The notes beneath the pieces are model-generated. The model did not search any database. It was not told where the DNA came from and saw nothing but the letters and a program-made list of their open reading frames with translations. A DNA stretch of 64,000 nt from Nocardioidaceae bacterium (GTDB taxonomy: Bacteria > Actinomycetota > Actinomycetes > Propionibacteriales > Nocardioidaceae): contig CP076053.1 of the NCBI GenBank assembly GCA_018672315.1, positions 2,591,827 through 2,655,826 of the forward strand, in the 5' to 3' direction. A program made the position numbers and the translations under genes. This document shows positions 1-8,980 of this stretch, one piece after another. Within the stretch, counting starts at the first letter, position 1; every line of letters begins with the position of its first letter.

Positions 1-20
1 ACCGCGGCCGGAGCTGAGAC

Positions 21-1145
21 GTGGCCTCCCGCGTCGTCCTGCACGTGGGGGCGCCCAAATCGGGCACCACCTACCTGCAGTCCATCCTCTTCGCCTCCGT
101 CGACCGGCTGGCCGAGCACGGCGTGCTGGTGCCCGGCGAGGGGGTCGGCGACTACGCGCGTGCCGCGAGGGCGGTGCGCAACCGCACCCAGGGTCGGGGC
201 CCGGCGATGCAGACGTGGCGGTCGATGCTCGCGCAGGTGCGCGACCACGACGGCACCGCCGTGCTCAGCGGCGAGTGGTTCTGCCTCACCCCGGCCGACC
301 TCGTGCCCCGGATGCTCGACCAGCTCGCCGAGCTCGGCGGCGCCGAGGAGGTGCACGTCGTGCACACCACGCGGGCGCTGACCGCGGTGGTCCCGGCGGC
401 GTGGCAGGAGACCGTGAAGCTGGGGGGCACCCAGGGTCTGGGGGAGTTCGCGGCCGGCCTTGAGGACGACGACGCCGACCGTTGGTCCTGGTGGGCGCTG
501 CAGGCCGACCGGGTGCTGGCCCGCTGGTCCCCGCCCGTCCCGGCCGCGCGCGTGCACGTGGTGACCGTGCCGCCGACCCGTACGGATCCCCAGGCGCTGC
601 TGCGACGCTTCGCCGCGGCCTGCGGGTTCGACCCGGCCTGGTGCGACACCGAGGTCGCGCAGCCCAACGAGTCGCTCGGTGTCGAGGCCGCCGAGCTGCT
701 GCGCCGCCTGTCCCCGGCGCTGACCGAGCGCATCGACTTCGACGCCGCGCACTGGACGGACCGGTACCGCTGGCTGCGCCGCTACCTCGGCCACGAGCTG
801 CTCGTGCCCGCCGCCGGGTCGCGCATCGCGGTCGACCCCGACACCGCCGCGGCGGTCGGCGCCCGCAGCCGCGCCATGGCGGACGCGCTGCACGCGAGCG
901 GGTACGACGTCATCGGGTCGCTGGAGGACCTGCGTACGCCACCCCCGGAGGACGCGGGCGGCGTCACCGGTCGCCGTCATCCCGGTGAGGTCACCGACAC
1001 CGACCTGCTCGACCTGGCCGTGCCCCTGGTCGCGGACCTCCTGGCGCGACTGCGCAGCGAGGTGCTGGACGTCGAGGAGAGCACCGGCAGCTACCGCGAC
1101 CTGCCCGCGGGCGAGTCGGAGCTGGAGAGGCGGGAGAGCCGTTGA
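21..1145 (+). CDS. Sulfotransferase-family protein
   Basis: The 374-aa product starts with a beta-strand and the loop GAPKSGTTYLQ (about residues 11-21), which is the 5'-phosphosulfate-binding P-loop of PAPS-dependent sulfotransferases. The rest is diverged, and I cannot point to a confident 3'-phosphate-binding motif. Family members move a sulfate group from PAPS to a carbohydrate, lipid or small molecule; the acceptor cannot be read from sequence. The GTG start has a GGAG seven bases upstream. The stop overlaps the TTG start of the following glycosyltransferase (TTGA), so the two are co-translated, and sulfation of a surface glycan is a reasonable inference. Upstream context lies outside the window. 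Confidence 0.7.
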   Translation: MASRVVLHVGAPKSGTTYLQSILFASVDRLAEHGVLVPGEGVGDYARAARAVRNRTQGRGPAMQTWRSMLAQVRDHDGTAVLSGEWFCLTPADLVPRMLDQLAELGGAEEVHVVHTTRALTAVVPAAWQETVKLGGTQGLGEFAAGLEDDDADRWSWWALQADRVLARWSPPVPAARVHVVTVPPTRTDPQALLRRFAAACGFDPAWCDTEVAQPNESLGVEAAELLRRLSPALTERIDFDAAHWTDRYRWLRRYLGHELLVPAAGSRIAVDPDTAAAVGARSRAMADALHASGYDVIGSLEDLRTPPPEDAGGVTGRRHPGEVTDTDLLDLAVPLVADLLARLRSEVLDVEESTGSYRDLPAGESELERRESR

Positions 1146-2479
1146 GCGAGCGCACGCACCACCGGGTGCCGACCAAGGTCGTCTTCCTGGTGCAGAACAT
1201 CTACGGCGGCGGGGGAGTGGCGCGGACCGTCATCGGTCTCGCGAACGCGCTCGCCGAGACCCACGAGGTGACCCTGCTCGGTCTCACCTCGGGCCGTCTC
1301 AAGCCGCAGTTCGACCTCGACCCACGGGTACAGGTCGAGTGGATCGCGGAGAGGCGCGACCGCGGTCGTCCCGGCGAGCGGCCCAAGGGCCGTCGCGGTG
1401 GCAAGCGGCTCGTCCGCCCGGCCGAGGACCCGAAGGCGCCGGGCTGGCAGCGGCGGCTCGACGCCCAGCCGACCGGTCTGATCGACCAGGTCGACCTCGA
1501 GCCGGAGATGAGCCGGCTCACCGACCTGCTGCTGGCGCGACGGCTCGCGACGCTGGGCCCGTGCATCCTGATCTCGACGCGGCCGACGCTCCACCGGGCC
1601 GCGGCCCGGTGGTCCCCGCCGTGGGTGGTGCGCATCGCGCAGGAGCACATGAACTACCTGACCCGCGCCGACAACGCCCCGGTCATCGGGGCCATCGACG
1701 CCGCGGCCGAACGGCTCGACGCCGTGGTCACGCTGACGACCCTGGACGAGGCGGACTTCGTACGCCGCTGGGCACGCACCAAGCGCGCCGGTGCCCGCGT
1801 GGTCACCATCCCCAACGCCTCGCCCTTCGCGATTGGTGAGCGTGCCCCGCTGGAGGCGCCCGTGGTGGTGACCGCGGGCCGCTTCGAGGCACGCAAGGGG
1901 TTCGACCGTGTCATCGACGGCTTCGCCCGTGCCGTCGCCGAGCGCCCCGAGCTGGCCGACTGGCAGCTCCACGTCTACGGCAAGGGCGAGATCGAGGACC
2001 AGCTGAAGCAGCGCGCCGCCGCCACGCACTGCGCGGACCGGATCGTCTTCCCCGGCTACGCCGACGACTTCGACGCCGTGCTCAAGGGTGCGTCGATCTA
2101 TGCGATGGGGTCGCACTTCGAGGGTCTGCCGATGGTGCTGCTGGAAGCCCAGGCCGTCGGTCTGCCGATCGTGGCGTACGACTGCCCCCGGGGTCCCTCG
2201 GACCTGATCGACGACCGCGTGTCCGGCCGCCTCGTGCCCGACGGCGGCACCCGGGAGGAACGGGGTGCGCACAGGGCGGTGTACGCAGATGCGCTCGCCG
2301 AGCTGATGACCGACGCCGACCTGCGGCGCCGCATGGGAGCCGCCGCGCAGCAGAAGGCACAGGAGTACACCCTGGACTCGGTCGTGGACCGCTGGGAGCG
2401 CCTCTTCGACGAGCTCTCCCGGGCGCGTACGTTCGCGGGCCCCCGGCGCACACGTGAGGTACGCCGCAACGGTTCGTGA
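1142..2479 (+). CDS. Glycosyltransferase, GT4 (GT-B fold)
   Basis: The product has 445 aa and two Rossmann-like halves. The N-terminal half carries the glycine-rich loop GGGGVARTVIGLANAL (about residues 22-37) of GT4 acceptor domains. The C-terminal half has TAGRFEARKGFD (about 243-254), typical of the nucleotide-sugar domain, and an EX7E-type donor site in SHFEGLPMVLLEAQAVGLP (about 321-339). It should transfer a sugar from an NDP-sugar to a lipid- or glycan-linked acceptor at the cytoplasmic membrane face. It starts at TTG inside the stop of the sulfotransferase gene, so the two probably act on the same surface polymer. Donor and acceptor are unknown. Confidence 0.85.
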   Translation: MSERTHHRVPTKVVFLVQNIYGGGGVARTVIGLANALAETHEVTLLGLTSGRLKPQFDLDPRVQVEWIAERRDRGRPGERPKGRRGGKRLVRPAEDPKAPGWQRRLDAQPTGLIDQVDLEPEMSRLTDLLLARRLATLGPCILISTRPTLHRAAARWSPPWVVRIAQEHMNYLTRADNAPVIGAIDAAAERLDAVVTLTTLDEADFVRRWARTKRAGARVVTIPNASPFAIGERAPLEAPVVVTAGRFEARKGFDRVIDGFARAVAERPELADWQLHVYGKGEIEDQLKQRAAATHCADRIVFPGYADDFDAVLKGASIYAMGSHFEGLPMVLLEAQAVGLPIVAYDCPRGPSDLIDDRVSGRLVPDGGTREERGAHRAVYADALAELMTDADLRRRMGAAAQQKAQEYTLDSVVDRWERLFDELSRARTFAGPRRTREVRRNGS

Positions 2480-2565
2480 CCTCGCTGACAGACGGATGGG
2501 CGGCAGCGCCGCATACTCTGGTCAACCCGCACGCCTGCCGCGTCCGTCATCCGAAAGGACCGACC

Positions 2566-3759
2566 ATGCCCCGCCTGTGTCAGACCGAGGGTCTCACCGA
2601 CATCCAGTCCGAGATCCTGAAGACGGTCAAGCAGTTCGTCGACGAGCAGATCATCCCGGTCGCCACCGACCTCGAGCACGCCGACGAGTACCCGACCGAG
2701 ATCGTCGAGGGCCTCAAGGAGATGGGCATCTTCGGCCTGATGATCCCCGAGGAGTACGGCGGTCTCGGCGAGTCCCTGCTGACGTACGCGCTGGTGGTCG
2801 AGGAGATCGCCCGCGGCTGGATGAGCGTCTCCGGCGTCATCAACACCCACTTCATCGTCGCCTACATGCTGCTCAACCACGGCACCGAGGAGCAGAAGCA
2901 GAAGTACCTACCCCGCATGGCCGAGGGCGAGGTGCGCGGCGCGTTCTCGATGAGCGAGCCGGGCCTGGGGTCCGACGTCTCCGCGATCTCGACGAAGGCG
3001 AAGCAGACCGACGACGGCGGCTACGAGATCACCGGTCAGAAGATGTGGCTGACCAACGGTGGCTCCTCCACCCTGGTCGCCTGCCTGACCAAGACCGACG
3101 AGGGCGCCGACTCGGTCTACAAGAACATGACCACCTTCCTGCTGGAGAAGGAGGCCGGCTTCGGCGAGACCGCTCCCGGCCTGACCATCCCCGGCAAGAT
3201 CGAGAAGATGGGCTACAAGGGCGTCGACACCACCGAGATGGTGCTGCAGAACCACAAGGTCTCCGCCGACCAGGTGCTCGGCGGCAAGCCCGGCCAGGGC
3301 TTCTACCAGATGATGGACGGCGTCGAGGTGGGCCGCGTCAACGTCGCCGCCCGCGCCTGTGGGGTCGCCAACCGCGCCTTCGAGCTCGGCGTCGCGTACG
3401 CCCAGCAGCGCGAGACCTTCGGCAAGCCGATCGCCCAGCACCAGGCCGTGCTGTTCCGCATTGCGGAGATGGCGACCAAGGTCGAGACCGCCCACGCGAT
3501 GATGGTGCGCTCGGCCCGCCTGAAGGACAACGCCGGACGCGTCGACGTCGAGGCGGGCATGGCGAAGTACATCGCCGCCGAGTACGCCCACGAGGTCGTC
3601 GAGGCGAGCTTCCGCATCCACGGCGGCTACGGCTACTCCAAGGAGTACGAGATCGAGCGGCTCTACCGCGAGGTCGCCTTCCTGCTGATCGGTGAGGGCA
3701 CGGCCGACATCCAGAAGATGATCATCGGCCGGTCGATGCTCAAGGAGTACAAGATCTGA
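2566..3759 (+). CDS. Acyl-CoA dehydrogenase
   Basis: The FAD enzyme has 397 aa, the normal family length, and catalyses alpha,beta-dehydrogenation of acyl-CoA. Visible motifs are the flavin-contacting SMSEPGLGSDVSA (about residues 127-139), KMWLTNGGSS (about 157-166), RETFGKPIAQHQ (about 283-294) and the C-terminal IGEGTADIQK, in which Glu is the likely catalytic base. I chose the ATG at 2566 because GAAAGGA sits six bases upstream and the protein then begins at the expected MPRLCQTEGL; an earlier in-frame start at 2476 would add residues without family character. From memory it resembles the mycobacterial FadE19 type of branched-chain acyl-CoA catabolism, and a matching MaoC hydratase lies at 7.2 kb. 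A hairpin terminator follows. Confidence 0.93.
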   Translation: MPRLCQTEGLTDIQSEILKTVKQFVDEQIIPVATDLEHADEYPTEIVEGLKEMGIFGLMIPEEYGGLGESLLTYALVVEEIARGWMSVSGVINTHFIVAYMLLNHGTEEQKQKYLPRMAEGEVRGAFSMSEPGLGSDVSAISTKAKQTDDGGYEITGQKMWLTNGGSSTLVACLTKTDEGADSVYKNMTTFLLEKEAGFGETAPGLTIPGKIEKMGYKGVDTTEMVLQNHKVSADQVLGGKPGQGFYQMMDGVEVGRVNVAARACGVANRAFELGVAYAQQRETFGKPIAQHQAVLFRIAEMATKVETAHAMMVRSARLKDNAGRVDVEAGMAKYIAAEYAHEVVEASFRIHGGYGYSKEYEIERLYREVAFLLIGEGTADIQKMIIGRSMLKEYKI

Positions 3760-3788
3760 GGTCGCGCACGCGCGCGCAGTCCTGACGG

Positions 3789-3831
3789 CAGGGCCGGCAC
3801 TACGACCATCGTCCGATGGCGGCCGGCCCTG
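3789..3831. terminator. Bidirectional hairpin terminator
   Basis: CAGGGCCGGC (3789-3798) is perfectly complementary to GCCGGCCCTG (3822-3831). A second nested stem CCATC/GATGG closes a 4-nt loop. The hairpin lies between the convergent acyl-CoA dehydrogenase and response-regulator genes. There is no clear U-tract on either strand, as is common in actinobacteria. Confidence 0.6.
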
Positions 3832-3932
3832 TCGTCGTTCATGCTTGAAGATGCGGCCGCGGGTACGCACCGGTCGGGCCGATCGGGGCATCGGCGCCCG
3901 CAGCGGTGGCGCCGATGCCCACCCGGGCGCGG

Positions 3933-4607
3933 TCAGCGGTCGAGGTTGTCCCGCGCCCACATCGCCGCGCTGGTGCGGTCCTGCACCCCGATGCGGCGGA
4001 ACACGTTGCTCGCGTGCACCTTGACCGTGCGCTCGCTGATGCCGAGCTCGCGGGCGATCTGCTTGTTGGCGCGACCCTGGGCGATGAGGCCGAGCACCTC
4101 CCGCTCGCGGGCGCTCAGGTCGCCGCCGGGTGTGCTGTCGCCCGCCCGCGGCAGCAACGCGCGGGCGACGCGGGGGTCCAACGGTGCGTGCCCGAGCGCG
4201 GCGGACCGGATGCCTACCAGCACCGCCTCGGGGTCGGAGTCCTTCAGCAGGTAACCGATCGCGCCGGCCTCGAGCGCCTCACGGACACGGGAGGTGTCGG
4301 CGAAGGAGCTGAGCACGACGACCGCCCCCTCGAACCCCCGGGCGAACAGCGCCCGGGTCCCGGCGACCCCGTCGACCCCGGGCATCGACAGGTCCATGAG
4401 CACGACGTCGGCCGCGGAGTCGAGCGCGACCTCGACGGCCTCAGCGCCGTCGCCTGCTTCCCCGACGATCTCGAGGTCGGGTGCCGAGGAGCGCACCAGG
4501 CCGATCAGGCCGGTGCGTACGAGTGGGTGGTCGTCGACGACCACCACCCGCACCGGGGCCGGGGCCGGCGTCGAGGCGGATGATCCTGTCGAGCGTTCGT
4601 CGGTCAC
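3933..4607 (-). CDS. NarL/FixJ-family response regulator
   Basis: The 224-aa protein has a receiver domain (about residues 18-135) with acidic pair D25/D26, phospho-acceptor D72 in LMDLSMPG and switch Lys122 in YLLKD. A LuxR-type helix-turn-helix follows (about 158-218, LSAREREVLGLIAQGRANKQ). The GTG start overlaps the stop of the histidine kinase gene by 4 bp (GTGA), so the pair forms one operon and the kinase is its obvious phosphodonor. The targets are not visible; the divergent region near 7 kb and the exported Pro-rich protein upstream are possible candidates only. Confidence 0.92.
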   Translation of the reverse strand: MTDERSTGSSASTPAPAPVRVVVVDDHPLVRTGLIGLVRSSAPDLEIVGEAGDGAEAVEVALDSAADVVLMDLSMPGVDGVAGTRALFARGFEGAVVVLSSFADTSRVREALEAGAIGYLLKDSDPEAVLVGIRSAALGHAPLDPRVARALLPRAGDSTPGGDLSAREREVLGLIAQGRANKQIARELGISERTVKVHASNVFRRIGVQDRTSAAMWARDNLDR

Positions 4608-6013
4608 GTGGGGACCTCCATGATCCAGGTGCAGCCGTCGCCCGGTGCGGTCGAGACGGACAGCCGTGCGCCGTGGCGCGCGGCGACGTCAGCCATGACG
4701 CGGAGCCCGACGTGTCCGTGCTCGGGACGCTCCTGCACCTCGGTGAGGTCGAAGCCGAGTCCGTCGTCGGCCACCCGCAGCTCGGCGCCGTCCTCGACGG
4801 CCGCGAGGGCGATCGTGACGCGGTCGGCGCGCGCGTGGCGACGCACGTTGTGCAGGCACTCCCGGACGACGCGGAAGACGAGCCGCTCCTGCTCGGCGTC
4901 GAGCACGACCTCGTCGTCGATCGCGACATCGACGGAGATCCCGCGCGAGCGGAGGGTGCCGGCCAGGTCGTCGAGAGCGGCGGCGAGCCCTGACTGCTCG
5001 AGCGAGCGAGGATAGATGTCGACCAGCAGCGAGCGCAGACCCGCGATGCTGCTCCGCAGCGTGCTGCCGGCGTCCTCGAGATCCCGGCGCAGGTCGGGGT
5101 CGGACGCGGGGGCGCGGGCCGCCGCGCCGCTCAGGGCGAAGGAGGTGGCGGCCAGCTCCTGCACGACACCGTCGTGCAGGTCGCCGGCGATGCGACGCCG
5201 CTCCTCCGCGGACGCGTCGAGAGCTCCCTCCAGCAGCCGCTCCCGCGCGGCCTGCGCCTGCTGCAGACCGGACGTCAGTCGTCGGAGGAGGGGGAGGAGC
5301 AGCACCACGAAGACCAGGAGGGCGCTGATCGTGATGGCCGAGAACCCCCGGGTCAGGTCGTCGGCGCGGGTGTCGACGCTCTCGTACGTCGCGTAGATCT
5401 CGAACAGGACGGCGGTGCCCTCCGGCGAGCTGACCGGCCGGAAGACCTGCAGCAGCTCCTGCTGGGCGAGCCCGTCCGAGTACTGCAACGAGGAGAAGTC
5501 GACGACCGAGGCCTGCGTGGCGCCCGAGGCCAGCACCCCCGACCTCGCCTCGCCGAGGACGCGGCGCTCGCCGACGAGCCGCGGTTCGTCCGACCACAGG
5601 ATGAGGCCGTCGTCGTCCCAGATGTTCGCCCGGACGAGGGTCGAGTCCTCGATCACGGGGCGTAGCAACCGGTCGAACTCGAGCAGGGCGGCAGGATCGC
5701 CGGTGACCACGCCCTCGGTCAGCGCCGAGCGCACCGCCGAGGTGGCGAGCACGTCCGCGGTGGTCGTGGCGTCGGCCAGGGCCTCCCGCTCGGCGAGAGC
5801 GCGCGCGGCGAGGACTCCTGCGAGGATCACGACGACGAGCACCAGCGCGGCGCGGACGGCGACGCTGCGTACGAGGTGGGCGTACGACGGGCCGTCGTGC
5901 GTGGTCCTCCCGGCCCCGGTGAGCTCGACGGGATCCGGGCCGGGATCACTGTCCTGGTCAGCGACAGGAGGTCGGCCGGCGGTGCCGGGACCCGGCGTCG
6001 TGGGCTGTGACAC
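4604..6013 (-). CDS. Sensor histidine kinase, HisKA_3/NarX type
   Basis: The membrane kinase has 469 aa. After a Pro-rich cytosolic leader there is TM1 (about 53-72), an extracytoplasmic sensor region (about 73-223) without a recognised domain, TM2 (about 224-243), and the HisKA_3 dimerisation box with phospho-acceptor His280 in GDLHDGVVQE. The HATPase_c domain follows with an N-box (ECLHNVRRHA), G1-type VADDGLGF and a GHVGLRVM segment. The GTG start is fixed by AGGAGAAGGGA just upstream. A much longer in-frame reading toward 6685 only runs antiparallel to the repetitive gene at 6132-6911 and was rejected. It is translationally coupled to the response regulator. Confidence 0.92.
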   Translation of the reverse strand: MSQPTTPGPGTAGRPPVADQDSDPGPDPVELTGAGRTTHDGPSYAHLVRSVAVRAALVLVVVILAGVLAARALAEREALADATTTADVLATSAVRSALTEGVVTGDPAALLEFDRLLRPVIEDSTLVRANIWDDDGLILWSDEPRLVGERRVLGEARSGVLASGATQASVVDFSSLQYSDGLAQQELLQVFRPVSSPEGTAVLFEIYATYESVDTRADDLTRGFSAITISALLVFVVLLLPLLRRLTSGLQQAQAARERLLEGALDASAEERRRIAGDLHDGVVQELAATSFALSGAAARAPASDPDLRRDLEDAGSTLRSSIAGLRSLLVDIYPRSLEQSGLAAALDDLAGTLRSRGISVDVAIDDEVVLDAEQERLVFRVVRECLHNVRRHARADRVTIALAAVEDGAELRVADDGLGFDLTEVQERPEHGHVGLRVMADVAARHGARLSVSTAPGDGCTWIMEVPT

Positions 6014-6131
6014 GGCAGGTCCCTTCTCCTGGGCGGGCGGACGGGCGGACAAGACGAGCAGGGCGCGCGGAATCATCGACGGAGGAGGCGCGCGACCACA
6101 TGGTCGCCCGTCGCGGCCCCGGACGGAAGTC

Positions 6132-6911
6132 TCAGCCCCGGGTGTCGGGACCGGGGACGCCGACCTGGTCGGGGGCCCCCACGGCGGGGCCGCGGCCCGG
6201 CGGGCCCGAGGTGTCCGGGCGGCCTCGGCCCCTGCCCTTGCCTTGACCCGGCACGCCGTCCGGCGCACGGCCCGCGGGACGGTCGGGTCGGCCGGACGGG
6301 TCGGGGAGCGCGCTGGGTGCCGAGCCGGGTTGCGAGCCGGGCTGTGAGTCAGGCTGTGAGCCGGACTGTGAGCCAGGCGCTGGGCTGGGGGCGCGGCTCG
6401 GCTTGTCGGTGGGCGCGCCGCTGGGGGTCTTGCCGGGCTCTGGTGTCGGGACCTGGGAAGGGGCCTGGGACGGGACCTGGGACGGAACCTCGGACGGCAC
6501 GTCGGTGGGCACCGCGGACGGCAGCGGCTTCGTGGGGGCACTCGGTGGTGGGGAGCCGGGCTCGCCCGGTCGGCCGCCGGACTGCCCGCCCTCCGCGGAG
6601 CCGCCCCGCCCGCCGGCCGGGTCCCGGGACGGGCCCTCGGCAGGGTCCTCGGCAGGGTCCTCGGTGGGGTCCTCGGCGGGGTCACCGCTCTGGCGGGCGG
6701 CCTGCTCGGCCCACCGCTCGGCCAGCCTCTCGGCGCGGATCTGCTGTCGCCGCTCGCGGGCCAGCTCCGCGGGCGACGGATCGGCGGTCTCGACGGTGAA
6801 GACCCTGGGCTCCTCGAGGCTGCGTACGGCTGTCTCGCCGCTGCCGATCGCGACCGCCGCAGGCACGGAGACGAGCACGAGCGCGGCCACCGTCAGGCCC
6901 AGCTCCTTCAT
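6132..6911 (-). CDS. Exported or membrane-anchored Pro/Ser-rich protein
   Basis: The product has 259 aa. Residues 5-24 form a hydrophobic signal or anchor segment (LTVAALVLVSVPAAVAIGSG). A short charged helix (about 48-72, rich in E, R and Q) follows. The rest is low-complexity repeats such as EDPAEDP, PSQVPSQAPSQVP and SQPGSQPGS, typical of a wall-spanning or extracellular unstructured stalk. No enzymatic domain is present. The ATG has GGAGGGA upstream. It precedes the two-component operon on the same strand by 118 bp. The DNA repeats make the length likely to vary between strains. I do not recognise a family. Confidence 0.7.
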   Translation of the reverse strand: MKELGLTVAALVLVSVPAAVAIGSGETAVRSLEEPRVFTVETADPSPAELARERRQQIRAERLAERWAEQAARQSGDPAEDPTEDPAEDPAEGPSRDPAGGRGGSAEGGQSGGRPGEPGSPPPSAPTKPLPSAVPTDVPSEVPSQVPSQAPSQVPTPEPGKTPSGAPTDKPSRAPSPAPGSQSGSQPDSQPGSQPGSAPSALPDPSGRPDRPAGRAPDGVPGQGKGRGRGRPDTSGPPGRGPAVGAPDQVGVPGPDTRG

Positions 6912-7188
6912 CGTCCCTCCTCACCCCGTACGGACTTGCCGTGCCCGTGCCGTGCCTGTGCCGTGCCCGCACGGCAGGCGACACCTGCCCGCATGATTGT
7001 CGAGGAACCCCCGGCGCCGCCATGCGCCCTTGGTACTAGGTCGGCATCCGCCCCGACCGACGCCGCCCCGGACCCGTGCGCGACACCTCCGTGACGCCCC
7101 CGCGCACGATCGGGTCGCCGCAGGGCAGGATTGGGCCGACGCCCCCGACCGGCCCCGCCGGCACCACGACCGATCACGAGGAGCACGC

Positions 7189-7740
7189 ATGCAGTTCGGC
7201 CGCAGCTACGAGGAGTTCGAGGTCGGCGCGACCTACAAGCACTGGCCCGGCAAGACGGTCACCGAGTTCGACGACCACATGTTCTGCCTGCTGACGATGA
7301 ACCACCACCCGTTGCACCTCGACGTGAACTACGCCGAGGAGACCACCCAGTTCGGCAAGAACGTCGTGGTCGGCAACTACGTCTACTCGATCCTCCTGGG
7401 CATGAGCGTCCCCGACATCTCGGGCAAGGCGATCGCCAACCTCGAGATCGAGTCGCTGCGCCACGTCGCCCCCACCTTCCACGGCGACACCCTCTACGGC
7501 GAGACGCGGGTGCTCGACAAGTGGGAGAGCAGGAGCAAGGACGACCGCGGTGTGGTCCACGTCGAGACCATCGGCTACAACCAGGACGGCAAGGTCGTGT
7601 GCATCTTCCGCCGCAAGGTGATGGTGCCGAAGGACAGCTACCTCCAGGCCCGCGGCGGCGAGCAGCCCGGCCGGCCGGTGCCGCAGCCGGACAAGAACTG
7701 GCCCGGCCCCGACGCCGACACCGAGACCGGGCAGGGCTGA
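7189..7740 (+). CDS. MaoC-family (hot-dog fold) dehydratase
   Basis: The product has 183 aa. The segment LLTMNHHPLHLDVNYAE (about 31-47) aligns with the MaoC hydratase motif GDxNPLHxD, but the usual catalytic Asp position reads Asn. In the subfamily I recall (mycobacterial Rv2499c-like, near branched-chain acyl-CoA genes) this MNxxPLHxD form is normal, so it is not a defect of this copy. The likely reaction is hydration or dehydration of a branched or dicarboxylic acyl-CoA. The ATG at 7189 is preceded by an ACGAGGAG ribosome site; extended starts upstream lack family similarity. It heads a run of co-directional genes to 9.9 kb. Confidence 0.88.
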   Translation: MQFGRSYEEFEVGATYKHWPGKTVTEFDDHMFCLLTMNHHPLHLDVNYAEETTQFGKNVVVGNYVYSILLGMSVPDISGKAIANLEIESLRHVAPTFHGDTLYGETRVLDKWESRSKDDRGVVHVETIGYNQDGKVVCIFRRKVMVPKDSYLQARGGEQPGRPVPQPDKNWPGPDADTETGQG

Positions 7741-7745
7741 GCGGC

Positions 7746-8333
7746 ATGGCCGAGGAGACGACCCCGGGCGAGGTGTGGCTCGTACGCCACGGGCAGACGA
7801 CGTGGTCGAAGTCGGGCAAGCACACCTCCCACACCGACCTCGAGCTGACCGATGAGGGGGAGGAGGCAGCGGTCGCGCTGCGCGACCTGCTCACCGACCA
7901 CACGTTCGGTCTCATCGTGTCGAGCCCGTTGAAGCGGGCCCGTCGTACGGCTGCGCTCGCCGGGTTCGACGACCCGCAGCTCGACGAGGACCTGCGCGAG
8001 TGGGACTACGGCGACTACGAGGGCCTGACCACCCCGGAGATCCAGGACCGCTACCAGCCCGGCTGGAGCGTGTGGACGCAGGCGACACCCGGCGGCGAGT
8101 CCGCCGACGAGGTGACCCAGCGGATGGACCGGGCCGTGGACCGCCTCCGGGAGGCGACCGCGGACGGTTCCGACGCCCTCGTCTTCGGCCACGGCCACGG
8201 GCTGCGCGCCCTGACCGCCCGGTGGCTCGGACTCGACGTCTCCGAGGGGCGACGCTTCGTGCTCGACACCGCGACCGTCTCCACCCTCGGTGACGACCGC
8301 GGCACCGCCGTCGTCACCTCCTGGAACGCCTGA
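7746..8333 (+). CDS. Histidine phosphatase family protein
   Basis: The 195-aa protein has the phosphoglycerate-mutase-like active-site motif LVRHGQTTWS near residues 13-22 (catalytic His in RHG), the downstream SSPLKRARRT arginine motif, and a second catalytic histidine in VFGHGHGLRAL (about 147-157). It should be a cytoplasmic phosphomonoesterase; the substrate is unknown. The ATG lies five bases after the stop of the MaoC gene, so the two are probably one transcript. Confidence 0.9.
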   Translation: MAEETTPGEVWLVRHGQTTWSKSGKHTSHTDLELTDEGEEAAVALRDLLTDHTFGLIVSSPLKRARRTAALAGFDDPQLDEDLREWDYGDYEGLTTPEIQDRYQPGWSVWTQATPGGESADEVTQRMDRAVDRLREATADGSDALVFGHGHGLRALTARWLGLDVSEGRRFVLDTATVSTLGDDRGTAVVTSWNA

Positions 8334-8344
8334 GGAGCCCCCTC

Positions 8345-8980
8345 GTGAGCCTGGTCGCCGGCTGCCCGCGCTGCTCCTCCCCGGTGGTCTCGGAGGGGGA
8401 GCAGGTGCGCTGCCTCGAGCACGGCCTCACCCGGCCGCTGTGGATGCCGGGGGAGGCGACGTACGAGACCTTCGGGTTGCACCTGCGGCACGCCCAGGGC
8501 ATGCCGACGCTCGTGCCGTGGCCGCTCGGTCCCGACTGGACCGTGACCCGGTTCGGCTCCGTCGGGGGCGGGGGCGAGTCCGTCCGCGCCACCGCGCTCA
8601 GCTGCGCCGGCACCTCCCTGCTCGACGGTCCGGTCGAGATCACGGTCGTGAGCGAGGAGCCCGGCACCGGGCTGGGGCGTCGTGTCGCCGGCACGCTGCA
8701 CGAGGACCCGGGTGAGCAGATCCGCGCCGGTCGACCCGAGGTGCGTGTCCGCGTCGGCACCCGCCCGGTGCCGCTGTGGCCGATCTCGACCTCGGCCGCC
8801 GACGCCGAGTTCGACCGCTCCGTCTTCGCCGGGGAGTACGAGGGCCGCTGGCTGTGGCTGGTGCTGCGCCCTGCCTCGGCGGCGCTGCTGCTGCGCGACG
8901 ACTGGATCCTCGCCGACGTCGCCGAGTTCGGCCCCGAGCTGGTCGAGATGAGCTTCGGGGGGCCGCCCCCGCCGTGGTGA
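8345..8980 (+). CDS. DUF6758-family protein
   Basis: The protein has 211 aa with an N-terminal CPRC...C zinc-ribbon-like start (about residues 8-26), a central WPLGPDW segment and an aromatic block FAGEYEGRWLWLVLRP (about 161-176). This arrangement recalls the actinobacterial DUF6758 proteins; the name is from memory. Function is unknown. The GTG start is close behind the phosphatase gene, and the stop overlaps the next start (GTGA), so it is co-translated with the VanZ-like protein. Confidence 0.7.
   Translation: MSLVAGCPRCSSPVVSEGEQVRCLEHGLTRPLWMPGEATYETFGLHLRHAQGMPTLVPWPLGPDWTVTRFGSVGGGGESVRATALSCAGTSLLDGPVEITVVSEEPGTGLGRRVAGTLHEDPGEQIRAGRPEVRVRVGTRPVPLWPISTSAADAEFDRSVFAGEYEGRWLWLVLRPASAALLLRDDWILADVAEFGPELVEMSFGGPPPPW

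Noticed and set aside
2476-2565. The upstream in-frame start of the acyl-CoA dehydrogenase.
   Set aside because: It would add 30 residues lacking family similarity and ignores a good ribosome site before the ATG at 2566.
6014-6685. An N-terminal extension of the histidine kinase by about 220 residues.
   Set aside because: Overlaps the repetitive exported-protein gene in another frame. A strong ribosome site fixes the start at 6013.
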